Source: Paludibacteraceae bacterium (GTDB taxonomy: Bacteria > Bacteroidota > Bacteroidia > Bacteroidales > Paludibacteraceae). From it: a stretch of 64,000 nt of DNA. Shown here piece by piece: positions 50,649 through 58,898 of the stretch (its first letter is position 1; each line of letters starts with the position of its first letter). The notes beneath the pieces are model-generated. The model saw only the letters and a list, made by a program, of their open reading frames with translations. It was not told where the DNA came from and did no database searches. The position numbers and the translations under genes are program-made. Location: positions 105,942-169,941 of the forward strand of contig JAFXPK010000026.1 in assembly GCA_017527905.1 (NCBI GenBank). The letters run 5' to 3'.

Positions 50649-52801
50649 CGGGACGCTTAGTGATTACAAGGATCGGTGAAGTGGGGAAGAGGTTGGTCGT
50701 GGCCTCCGCCGTATGTGCGTTGCCCCTCCTCTCATCGTGTGATGTGAAAGAAAATAAAACAGAAATGATAGATAATATTTTTTTGAAGGCGGAGTATGGT
50801 ACTCCGCATGAGACCTTCCCTTTCGACAAGGTCAAGTTGGATGATTATTTACCTGCGGTGAAAGAGGCGATTCGTCTTCATGACGAGGAGATCGACGCTA
50901 TCGTGAAGAACCCCGAGGCGCCCACGTTCGAGAACACGATCGTGGCGTTGGAGCGCTCCGGCGCGTTCCTGACCCGTATCCAATATGTTTTCTACAATCT
51001 GTTGGAGGCCGAGACTTGCGCCGCGATGGACAGTCTCTCCGAGGAGATCTCTCCGTTGGAGACGGAGCACTCCAATAACGTGACGTTGAACGCTCCCCTG
51101 TTCGAGCGGGTCAAGGCGGTTTACCAGCAAAAGGATTCGTTGGGGCTTTCGGCGGAGCAGCAGATGTTGCTGACGAAGACCTATGAATCGTTCGAGAAGA
51201 ACGGTGCGACGCTCTCGGAAGAGGGCAAGGAGAAGTTCCGCGAGCTCAGCAAGCGCTTGTCCCTCCTGACGTTGAAGTACGGACAGAATGTCTTGAACGC
51301 CACGAACGCCTATAAACTGACCATCACCGATTCTGCGGATCTGGCCGGCTTGCCTCCTGCCATCGTTGAGGCTGCGGCGAAGAAGGCGAAGGACAACAAC
51401 GTGACGGGTTGGATCTTCGACCTGACCTACCCAAGCTACGCCCCATTCATGAAGTACGCCGAGAACCGTGCGTTGCGCAAGCAGCTCTATATGGCCTACA
51501 ACACCAAAGCCACGGAGGGTGATTTGGACAACCGTCAGGTGGTGAAGGATATCGTGAACGCCCGCCTGGAGTTGGCGAACCTGATGGGTTACGAGGACTA
51601 TGCGGCCCGTGTGTTGCGCTACCGCATGGCGGAGAACAAAGAGAACGTCTACAAACTCTTGAACGACCTGCTGGAGGCCTATAAGCCTACGGCGAAGGCG
51701 GAGATAGCTGAGGTGCAGGCCTATGCCAAAGCGCATGGCGCCGACTTCGAGATCATGCCTTGGGACTGGTCCTTCTACTCAGAGAAACTACGTGACGAGA
51801 AATATAGCATCAACGACGAGTTGCTACGCCCATACTTCGAACTGGAGCATGTGAAGAAGGGTGTCTTCGGCTTGGCCACCAAGCTCTACGGACTGACCTT
51901 CAAGAAGAATGAGAGCATTCCTGTCTACCACGATGAGGTGGAGGCCTTCGATGTCTATGACAAGGACGGATCCTTCTTGGCGGTGCTCTATACCGACTTC
52001 CATCCGCGTGACGGAAAGCGGGGAGGCGCATGGATGACGGAGTTCCTCTGCCAGCATGTGGACGAGAAGGGTGTGGATGTGCGTCCGCATATCTCCATCG
52101 TCATGAACTTCACCCGTCCGACCGATTCGTTGCCGTCCCTGCTCACGTTTGACGAGCTGACCACCTTCATCCATGAGTTCGGGCACTCCATCCATGGCAT
52201 GGTCTCCAAGTGCCACTACGAGAGCTTGGCGGGCACGAACGTCTACCGTGACTTCGTGGAGCTGCCATCCCAGATGATGGAGAACTGGGCGTTCGAGAAG
52301 GAGTATTTGGACGGATTCGCTGTGCATTACAAGACCGGTGAGCCTATCCCTGCCGAGCTGATCGAGCGGATCAGGAAGGCCGCCAACTTCAACATCGGCT
52401 ACGCCACGTTGCGTCAGTTGAGCTTCGGTCTGTTGGACATGGGTTGGCATACGATCCAGAAGCCTTTCGACGGAGATGTGAAAGCCTTCGAGAACGAGGC
52501 GTGGAGCGCGGCGCAGACGCTTCCTCCGGTGGAGGGCACGCTGATGAGCACGCAGTTCAACCATATCTTCTCGGGAGGATATTCCGCCGGCTATTACAGC
52601 TACAAATGGGCGGAGGTGTTGGATGCGGACGCCTTCTCGGTGTTCCAGGAGCATGGCATATTCGACCAAGAGACGGCGGAACGTTTCCGTCATGAGGTGC
52701 TGGAGAAGGGCGGCAGCGAGCATCCGATGACCCTCTACAAACGATTCAGGGGGCAAGAGCCTACGATATTACCATTGTTGAAGAGACATGGGGTACGTTA
52801 A
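50645..52801 (+). CDS. M3-family metallopeptidase (dipeptidyl carboxypeptidase-like)
   Basis: 718 aa, length of Dcp/oligopeptidase A. Zinc motif HEFGH at residues 510-514 (FIHEFGHSIHGM) with the third ligand in the downstream ENWAFEKEY helix. The first 30 residues form a lipoprotein signal ending LLSSC, so it is probably exported, as in Bacteroidetes dipeptidyl carboxypeptidases. It degrades oligopeptides. Coupled to yihY by a 4-bp overlap. Dcp and PrlC are hard to tell apart from sequence reading; Dcp preferred because of export. Confidence 0.92.
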   Translation: MTGRLVITRIGEVGKRLVVASAVCALPLLSSCDVKENKTEMIDNIFLKAEYGTPHETFPFDKVKLDDYLPAVKEAIRLHDEEIDAIVKNPEAPTFENTIVALERSGAFLTRIQYVFYNLLEAETCAAMDSLSEEISPLETEHSNNVTLNAPLFERVKAVYQQKDSLGLSAEQQMLLTKTYESFEKNGATLSEEGKEKFRELSKRLSLLTLKYGQNVLNATNAYKLTITDSADLAGLPPAIVEAAAKKAKDNNVTGWIFDLTYPSYAPFMKYAENRALRKQLYMAYNTKATEGDLDNRQVVKDIVNARLELANLMGYEDYAARVLRYRMAENKENVYKLLNDLLEAYKPTAKAEIAEVQAYAKAHGADFEIMPWDWSFYSEKLRDEKYSINDELLRPYFELEHVKKGVFGLATKLYGLTFKKNESIPVYHDEVEAFDVYDKDGSFLAVLYTDFHPRDGKRGGAWMTEFLCQHVDEKGVDVRPHISIVMNFTRPTDSLPSLLTFDELTTFIHEFGHSIHGMVSKCHYESLAGTNVYRDFVELPSQMMENWAFEKEYLDGFAVHYKTGEPIPAELIERIRKAANFNIGYATLRQLSFGLLDMGWHTIQKPFDGDVKAFENEAWSAAQTLPPVEGTLMSTQFNHIFSGGYSAGYYSYKWAEVLDADAFSVFQEHGIFDQETAERFRHEVLEKGGSEHPMTLYKRFRGQEPTILPLLKRHGVR

Positions 52802-52833
52802 AAAGTAAATAATTAATTATTAATGATATAAAA

Positions 52834-53445
52834 ATGGGACTGTCTGAAGTACTAAAAGCGAGAAAGCAGAAGAAAGAGGAGTTCGTCAAAGAGAAGGTGC
52901 AGAACTTCATCACGTTGATTAACGTCTACATACAAGCATCTTCCGCCGCCACATTGGGCATCATGAACCTGCAGCAATTGCCTCAGTTGAAGGTGTTGAA
53001 GCAGAAGTTCAAGATCCCTACGGAGGGACGTCTAGGCGTTGCGGAGAAGAAGTTCGTGGCCGCGAAGATGAAAGAGGAGTATAAATTGTCGGACTCATTC
53101 TTTGCGGAGATAGACAGCTCGATCAAGAGGTGTTGTAAGAAGGTGATGGACCTGCAACCGTTTGGTATATGGTTCCAGACCTTGATGCAGGAGATTATGA
53201 CAGCGGTTTCGTTGGACGTGCAAGTAGGTCTGCGTCTGCCGTTGTTCCTGCGCAAATGGATGAAGTCTATGATCGACGAATCGGTGCATAAGATTTGCAC
53301 GTCAAGCGATTTCAAGAACCCTGACGTGATCAAGTCGGCCGCTAATGTGCGCGCTTACAAGGAGAAGCTTCATTTGTCGGAAGACTGGCTCTCCACCGTA
53401 TGCTATGTCTATATCATATTGGCGAGAGGTTCTAAAATGAAATGA
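52834..53445 (+). CDS. Conserved cytoplasmic protein, function unknown
   Basis: 203 aa, basic and helical, starting MGLSEVLKARKQKKEEFVKE. No signal or membrane helix. Features: NVYIQASSAATLGIMNLQQL, a Cys pair (RCCKKVM), and LRKWMKSMIDESVHK near the centre. I do not recognise a family. It lies 32 bp after the M3 gene and 13 bp before relA, so it is probably cotranscribed with them. Confidence 0.7.
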   Translation: MGLSEVLKARKQKKEEFVKEKVQNFITLINVYIQASSAATLGIMNLQQLPQLKVLKQKFKIPTEGRLGVAEKKFVAAKMKEEYKLSDSFFAEIDSSIKRCCKKVMDLQPFGIWFQTLMQEIMTAVSLDVQVGLRLPLFLRKWMKSMIDESVHKICTSSDFKNPDVIKSAANVRAYKEKLHLSEDWLSTVCYVYIILARGSKMK

Positions 53446-53458
53446 TAATGAGGGGTTT

Positions 53459-55570
53459 ATGACGGACAATTGTTTGCAGTTGATGGATACGTACGACCTG
53501 CTTCCACAGGAGCGGGAGGAGTTGTCACGTCTGTTCGCTACGGACCATCCTTTGATGAAAAGGGGATGTGACATCGTCCGCATCATCAAGGAGGAGGTGG
53601 ATTTGGGCAAGGTGCCGGTGGTCGGTGTCCTGCTCTACGAGGCAGTGCTTGCCGAGCTGACCACCCCCGAGGCTGTCCAGACCCTATTCGGTGAGCAGGT
53701 CGCCACGTTTGTCAACTCCTTGCTCAAGGTGGGCGAGTTGTACAGGAACCATCCCTCGGTGGAGTCGGATGCCTTCAGGCGTCTATTGCTCTCCATGGCG
53801 GAGGATATCCGTGTGGTGATCGTGCTGATTTGTAGCCAATTATACCAAATCCGTAATTTGAGTCAGTACGACGAGGAGAGCCGCAACCGCATCGCCAAGG
53901 AGGCATCCTTCCTCTATTCGCCTTTGGCCCATCGTCTGGGTCTCTACAAGGTGAAGTCGGAGTTGGAGGACCTCTCCCTGAAACAAACCAATCCCGCCAT
54001 CTACGAGGATATCGTCAACAAACTACATGATACGAAGCAACAGCGCGACGCCTACATCAAGGCCTTCATCGAGCCGGTGCAGAAACGGTTGGAGGAGGCT
54101 GGTTTCACCTTCACGATGAAAGGGCGCACGAAGTCGGTCTATTCGATATGGAACAAGATGAAGAAGCAGAATACTGTCTTTGAGAATATCTACGACATCT
54201 TCGCCATCCGTATCATCCTAGACACTCCGTTGGAGAAGGAGAAGGCGGCCTGCTGGCAGGTCTACTCCATCGTCACGGACATGTACCAGCCTAACCCGAA
54301 ACGTTTGCGGGATTGGTTATCTATACCAAAATCAAATGGTTACGAATCGCTCCACACCACCGTGATGGGTCCGGAGGGCAAGTGGGTGGAGGTGCAGATA
54401 CGCACGCAACGCATGGACGAAATCGCCGAGAAGGGATTCGCCGCCCACTTCAAGTACAAGGGTGTGAAGGGGGAAGCCCTCTTCGACGATTGGCTCGCCA
54501 ATGTGCGTGACCTGTTGCAGCACCCTAACGTGGACGGTTTGGAATACATGGACGATTTCAAGCTGGATCTCTACGACAAGGAGGTGTTCGTCTTCACCCC
54601 TTCCGGCGAGTTGAAGCAGTTGCCGAAGGGCGCCACGTTGTTGGATTTCGCCTTTATGATCCATTCAGGCTTAGGCTCCAAGTGCATAGGCGGTAAGGTG
54701 AACGGTAAGAACGTGCCGATCCGTTACCAACTGAGTAGCGGTGACCAGGTGGAGATCATGACCGCTTCGAACCAGACGGTCCACAAGGAGTGGTTGGAGT
54801 TCGTGCAGACGACCAAGGCGCGGACGCACATCAAACGCATACTCAAGGAACAAGAGTCTGCCAACGTCGAGTTGGGCAAAGAGTTGTTCAAGCGTAGGCT
54901 GAAGAACTGGAAGCTCGAGTACGACGAGCGGGTCGCCGCTAAGTTGGCGAAGAAAATAGGCTGTGCCACGATACAGATCTTCTACCAACGTTTGGCGGAG
55001 GATAGTATAGACTTCTCAAAGATAAAAGACCTCTATGTGGAGTGCTCCACGGACGCCAAGCCCGACGAGGTGCGTACCGCGGATGGTTTCGAGCATATCT
55101 CTTCATCCTCCACGGATCCGAACAAGGAGGATGTCTTGGTGATAGACGATCATCTGCAGGGCATACTCTATACGCTCTCGAAGTGTTGCAACCCGATCTA
55201 TGGCGACGACATCTTCGGGTTCGTCTCCGTGAGGGGAACCATCAAGATACACAAGAAGGATTGTCCGAACGCACCGCAGATGCTCTCCCGCTTCGGCTAC
55301 CGATTCATCAAGGCGAGGTGGGCCGGCAAGTCAGGCACGCAGTATAACTGCACCCTACATGTCACTGGTACGGACGATATAGGCATCGTCACGAACATCT
55401 CCTCGTTGATACAAAAGGAGACGAACGTGTCGTTACGGGCCATGTCCGTGGATTCGTCCGACGGCCTCTTCCGCGGCACCCTCACCGTCACTGTTTCGGA
55501 CACGCATGTGTTGGAGGATGTGATCAAGAAGATCAAGGCGATCAGAGGCGTGAAGAGCGTGGAGCGTTAG
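53459..55570 (+). CDS. relA: RelA-like (p)ppGpp synthetase with degenerate hydrolase domain
   Basis: 703 aa, RelA/SpoT family. The HD hydrolase domain (about 20-150) lacks its metal site: LLYEAVLAE at 58-66 replaces the usual LLHDVVEDT, and LICSQLYQIRN at 123-133 replaces KLADRLHNMRT. The synthetase is intact: KSVYSIWNKMKKQ, IYDIFAIRIIL and PKSNGYESLHTTV with the G-loop VEVQIRTQRMDEIAEKG. TGS domain at about 360-430, zinc-finger-type/helical region, C-terminal ACT domain. It makes (p)ppGpp in starvation but probably cannot hydrolyse it, so a SpoT-type enzyme elsewhere is expected. Confidence 0.93.
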   Translation: MTDNCLQLMDTYDLLPQEREELSRLFATDHPLMKRGCDIVRIIKEEVDLGKVPVVGVLLYEAVLAELTTPEAVQTLFGEQVATFVNSLLKVGELYRNHPSVESDAFRRLLLSMAEDIRVVIVLICSQLYQIRNLSQYDEESRNRIAKEASFLYSPLAHRLGLYKVKSELEDLSLKQTNPAIYEDIVNKLHDTKQQRDAYIKAFIEPVQKRLEEAGFTFTMKGRTKSVYSIWNKMKKQNTVFENIYDIFAIRIILDTPLEKEKAACWQVYSIVTDMYQPNPKRLRDWLSIPKSNGYESLHTTVMGPEGKWVEVQIRTQRMDEIAEKGFAAHFKYKGVKGEALFDDWLANVRDLLQHPNVDGLEYMDDFKLDLYDKEVFVFTPSGELKQLPKGATLLDFAFMIHSGLGSKCIGGKVNGKNVPIRYQLSSGDQVEIMTASNQTVHKEWLEFVQTTKARTHIKRILKEQESANVELGKELFKRRLKNWKLEYDERVAAKLAKKIGCATIQIFYQRLAEDSIDFSKIKDLYVECSTDAKPDEVRTADGFEHISSSSTDPNKEDVLVIDDHLQGILYTLSKCCNPIYGDDIFGFVSVRGTIKIHKKDCPNAPQMLSRFGYRFIKARWAGKSGTQYNCTLHVTGTDDIGIVTNISSLIQKETNVSLRAMSVDSSDGLFRGTLTVTVSDTHVLEDVIKKIKAIRGVKSVER

Positions 55571-55608
55571 TCTAATTGTTTGAATATAAAAGAAATAGAT
55601 ATATAATT

Positions 55609-56214
55609 ATGTTTTCAGGAATAGTTGAGACGGCGGCCAAGGTGGTCGCATTACGGAAAGATCAGGAGAATCTGCACATCACGATGACCTGTCCTTTCGT
55701 GTCAGAATTGAAGATAGACCAGAGTGTGGCGCATAACGGTGTGTGCCTGACGGTGGTGGAGAAGACGGCCGACACCTATACGGTGACCGCCATCCAAGAG
55801 ACGCTTCGTCGCTCGAACCTTGGGCTCCTCAAAGAGGGTAGCCTCGTCAATCTGGAGCGCAGCATGGTGATGAACGGACGGTTGGACGGGCACATCGTGC
55901 AGGGACATGTGGACCAAGTGGCGAAGTGCGTCGGCAAGAAATCCGAGGAGGGCAGTTGGTATTTCACCTTCCAATACGACATGGACGCCGAGATGGCCAA
56001 GAAGGGCTATGTGACGGTCGAGAAGGGATCCGTGACGGTGAATGGAGTCAGCCTGACGGTCTGTGACTCCAAGAAGGACGGGTTCTCCGTGGCCATCATC
56101 CCCTACACCTACGAGCACACGAACTTCTGCCAGATCGAGGTGGGAAGCGTCGTGAACATCGAGTTCGACATCGTCGGCAAGTACATCAGCCGCATGCTGG
56201 AGTTCCGCGGATGA
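55609..56214 (+). CDS. ribE: Riboflavin synthase alpha subunit
   Basis: 201 aa from the ATG at 55609 (MFSGIVETAAKV, the universal start of the family); the frame opens earlier at 55576. Two lumazine-binding half-domains: first with IDQSVAHNGVCLTVV, second with VEKGSVTVNGVSLTVCD. It dismutates two 6,7-dimethyl-8-ribityllumazine molecules into riboflavin. 38 bp after relA; no other rib gene or FMN riboswitch was seen in the window. Confidence 0.96.
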   Translation: MFSGIVETAAKVVALRKDQENLHITMTCPFVSELKIDQSVAHNGVCLTVVEKTADTYTVTAIQETLRRSNLGLLKEGSLVNLERSMVMNGRLDGHIVQGHVDQVAKCVGKKSEEGSWYFTFQYDMDAEMAKKGYVTVEKGSVTVNGVSLTVCDSKKDGFSVAIIPYTYEHTNFCQIEVGSVVNIEFDIVGKYISRMLEFRG

Positions 56215-56312
56215 CGCATTCGGGGCGGGAACGTTTGTCTTTCCACCCGAAAAACATTAATTTTGTGGTTAGATTTATTCTTTACTAATTGGATATTAAA
56301 GGAAACTAGATA

Positions 56313-57902
56313 ATGAAACAATTGTTATTGGCTGATGAGGCCATTGCCCAGGGGGCGATAGATGGTGGACTTTCAGGTGTTTACGCATATCCAGGAACAC
56401 CTTCCACCGAGATCACAGAGTATATCCAGAACTCCAAGCAAGCGAAGGAACGTAATATCCACAGTCATTGGTCATCCAATGAGAAGACAGCCATGGAGGC
56501 TGCCCTCGGTATGTCATACGGAGGCAAGCGTTCGCTGGTTTGCATGAAGCATGTGGGTATGAACGTGGCGGCGGACTGTTTCGTGAACACCGCCATCACG
56601 GGTGTGAATGGAGGTATGATGGTGTTGGCGGCGGACGATCCGTCGATGCACTCCTCACAGAACGAGCAGGACTCCCGCTTCTATGGCAACTTCGCCATGA
56701 TTCCTATCCTGGAGCCATCCAATCAGCAAGAGGCATACGATATGGCCTACAACGGTTTTGACCTCTCCGAGAAGTTGGGCTATCCTGTCCTGATGCGCAT
56801 CGTCACCCGTTTGGCGCACTCCCGCTCAGGCGTGGAGCGCAAGGAGGTGCGGCCGGAGAACGGTAACAGCGTACCTGCGGACCCTCGTCAGTTCGTGTTG
56901 TTGCCAGCCATCGCGCGCCGCCGTTACCAACATCTGTTGGACATGCAGGGCGAGATATTGTCCGCTTCCGAGAACTCACCATACAACCGTTACATCGACG
57001 GCAACAACAAGAAGATCGGTGTGGTGGCTTGCGGAATCGGTATCAACTACTTGAACGAGGTTTACCCGGAGGGTTGCGAATACCCTGTTGTCAAGGTTTC
57101 CCAATACCCGTTGCCTAAGAAGATGATCGACAAGCTGGCTTCAGAGTGTGAGTCTCTCTTGGTGATCGAGGACGGTTATCCGTTCGTGGAGAACCAGTTG
57201 AAAGGCTTCTTCGAGGCGAAGAAGGTGATGGGCCGCTTGGACGGCACGTTGCCACGCACGGGCGAGTTGGATCCGGACAGCGTGGGCAAGGCCTTCGGAA
57301 GAGAGCATAAGTCTGTTTATAGCATACCATCCGTCGTGAAGATGCGTCCACCGCAGATGTGCCAGGGATGTGGCCACCGTGACATGTACGAGGCCCTGAA
57401 CGAGGTGCTCCGCGGCTATGAGCACAGCAAGGTGTTCGGCGACATCGGTTGCTACACGTTGGGAGCGTTGCCTCCTTACCAGGCGATCAACTCCTGCGTG
57501 GACATGGGTGCCTCCATCACCATGGCGAAGGGTGCGGCGGATGCCGGCATCTACCCGGCTGTGGCTGTCATCGGAGACTCCACCTTCACGCACTCAGGTA
57601 TGACCGGTCTTTTGGATGCGGTGGATGAGAACGCTAACATCACGGTTGTGATTTCAGACAATGAGACGACCGCCATGACGGGTGGTCAGGATTCCCAGGG
57701 TACGGGTAAGATCGAGAGCATCTGCCTCGGCTTGGGCGTGGATCCTGCGCACCTCCGTGTGTTCGTTCCGTTGAAGAAGAACTATGACGAGATGATAAAG
57801 ATCATCAAGGAGGAGGTCGATTACAAGGGACTCTCCGTCATCATCCCTCGTCGTGAGTGCATCCAGACGCTCACGCGCAAGATGAAGGCGAAGAAGAAAT
57901 AA
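56313..57902 (+). CDS. iorA: Indolepyruvate ferredoxin oxidoreductase, alpha subunit
   Basis: 529 aa. Converts arylpyruvates to aryl-acetyl-CoA with ferredoxin. The N-terminal pyrimidine-binding domain starts KQLLLADEAIAQGAIDGGL, GVYAYPGTPSTEITEYIQ; the C-terminal ThDP domain has MCQGCGHRDMYEAL, GDIGCYTLGALPPYQ and AVIGDSTFTHSGMTGLLD. The archaeal enzyme carries a C-terminal double 4Fe-4S ferredoxin domain; here the protein ends just after PRRECIQTL and lacks it. The partner gene iorB is not next to it. Ends at a strong terminator. Confidence 0.93.
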   Translation: MKQLLLADEAIAQGAIDGGLSGVYAYPGTPSTEITEYIQNSKQAKERNIHSHWSSNEKTAMEAALGMSYGGKRSLVCMKHVGMNVAADCFVNTAITGVNGGMMVLAADDPSMHSSQNEQDSRFYGNFAMIPILEPSNQQEAYDMAYNGFDLSEKLGYPVLMRIVTRLAHSRSGVERKEVRPENGNSVPADPRQFVLLPAIARRRYQHLLDMQGEILSASENSPYNRYIDGNNKKIGVVACGIGINYLNEVYPEGCEYPVVKVSQYPLPKKMIDKLASECESLLVIEDGYPFVENQLKGFFEAKKVMGRLDGTLPRTGELDPDSVGKAFGREHKSVYSIPSVVKMRPPQMCQGCGHRDMYEALNEVLRGYEHSKVFGDIGCYTLGALPPYQAINSCVDMGASITMAKGAADAGIYPAVAVIGDSTFTHSGMTGLLDAVDENANITVVISDNETTAMTGGQDSQGTGKIESICLGLGVDPAHLRVFVPLKKNYDEMIKIIKEEVDYKGLSVIIPRRECIQTLTRKMKAKKK

Positions 57903-57913
57903 TATCATAGCGA

Positions 57914-57947
57914 GGGGGAATGCAGGTTTGCTGGCATTCCCCCTTTC
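57914..57947 (+). terminator. Intrinsic terminator after iorA
   Basis: GGGGGAATGC (57914-57923) and GCATTCCCCC (57934-57943) with a 10-nt loop and a short T run. Confidence 0.9.
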
Positions 57948-57991
57948 GTTTCAATTATACCTGTTTATTAAAATTTTAAAACTGAGAAATT

Positions 57992-58711
57992 ATGCCTGAT
58001 TTGAAAAACATTCTGTTTTTGGACATTGAGACGGCCCCTATGACGGCCACGTTGAGTGAATTGGACCCCGCTTTGGCGCATCTGTGGGAAGAGAAGGTGG
58101 AGCAGATGAGGCGACGGGTGCCCGAACGTTACACGGACGATTGCACGGCCGAGAGCATGTATCATGAGGCGGGTATCTTCGCTGAATTCGGACGTGTGGT
58201 CTGTATCTCCGTAGGGTTCGCCTACGAGGAGGAGGGTGCGCTCCTTTTCAGGGAGAAATCCTTCTACGGGGAGGATGAGCGGCAGTTGTTGCTCGACTTC
58301 GCCGACCTGCTGAACCACTCCTACCAGACGCCTAGCCATTACCTCTGCGGACATAACGCGAAGGAGTTCGATTTCCCCTTCATCGCCCGTCGTATGTTGA
58401 TCCATGGTATTCAATTGCCTGAGATATTGAACGTTGCGGGGAGAAAACCGTGGGAGGTCCGCCTATTGGACACGATGGATATGTGGAAGTTCGGGGACTA
58501 CAAGCATTACACTTCGCTGAAGCTCCTATGCGCCGTGTTGGGCATCCCCACACCGAAGGATGATATCGACGGCAGCCAGGTGGCGGGTGTCTTCTACGAG
58601 GAGCGTGACCTGAAGCGTATCGCGGTCTATTGCGAGAAGGATGTGCTGGCGACGGCGAGGGCGTATTTGCGGATGCGAGGAGAGGGGAGAGAGTTAAGAG
58701 TTAAGAATTAA
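57992..58711 (+). CDS. DEDD 3'-5' exonuclease (PolB-exo-like)
   Basis: 239 aa. Exo I FLDIETAPM at residues 10-18, Exo II GHNAKEFDFPFIARRM, Exo III YCEKDVLATARAYL near residue 215: the Asp/Glu/Asp/Asp set of RNase H-fold exonucleases. It resembles the predicted PolB-type exonuclease family of Bacteroidetes. The last residues (GEGRELRVKN) run into tandem TTAAGAATT repeats. Probably acts in DNA or RNA trimming; the substrate is not readable. Confidence 0.88.
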   Translation: MPDLKNILFLDIETAPMTATLSELDPALAHLWEEKVEQMRRRVPERYTDDCTAESMYHEAGIFAEFGRVVCISVGFAYEEEGALLFREKSFYGEDERQLLLDFADLLNHSYQTPSHYLCGHNAKEFDFPFIARRMLIHGIQLPEILNVAGRKPWEVRLLDTMDMWKFGDYKHYTSLKLLCAVLGIPTPKDDIDGSQVAGVFYEERDLKRIAVYCEKDVLATARAYLRMRGEGRELRVKN

Positions 58712-58835
58712 GAATTAAGAATTAAGAGGACCATTCGGTTCAATGTCCGCCCTGAAAGGGCATCACATTATCTAGCCCAGGGCAGCGCCCTGGGGGAATG
58801 GTCGGGGTGTTTTATTGCGCCCTGAAGGGGCAAAA
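58693..58835. repeat. TTAAGAATT tandem repeat and REP-like palindromes
   Basis: 58693-58727 is a run of GTTAAGA/ATTAAGA units, which also encodes the end of the exonuclease. 58746-58835 has GCCCTGAAAGGGC, GCCCAGGGCAGCGCCCTGGG and GCCCTGAAGGGGC, the same palindromic family as 61140-61680. Confidence 0.75.
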
Positions 58836-58898
58836 CATATCCTAGCCTGTTGGTAAATGAATGGTGTGGATGGATGTTGTCGTACGATTCTCCCCCCA

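Noticed and set aside
50849..52756. Two long open frames opposite the M3 peptidase gene
   Set aside because: The M3 zinc site and the coupling to yihY identify the real gene; the opposite frames are shadows.
55571..55608. FMN riboswitch before riboflavin synthase
   Set aside because: The gap to relA is only 38 bp and lacks the conserved RFN element.
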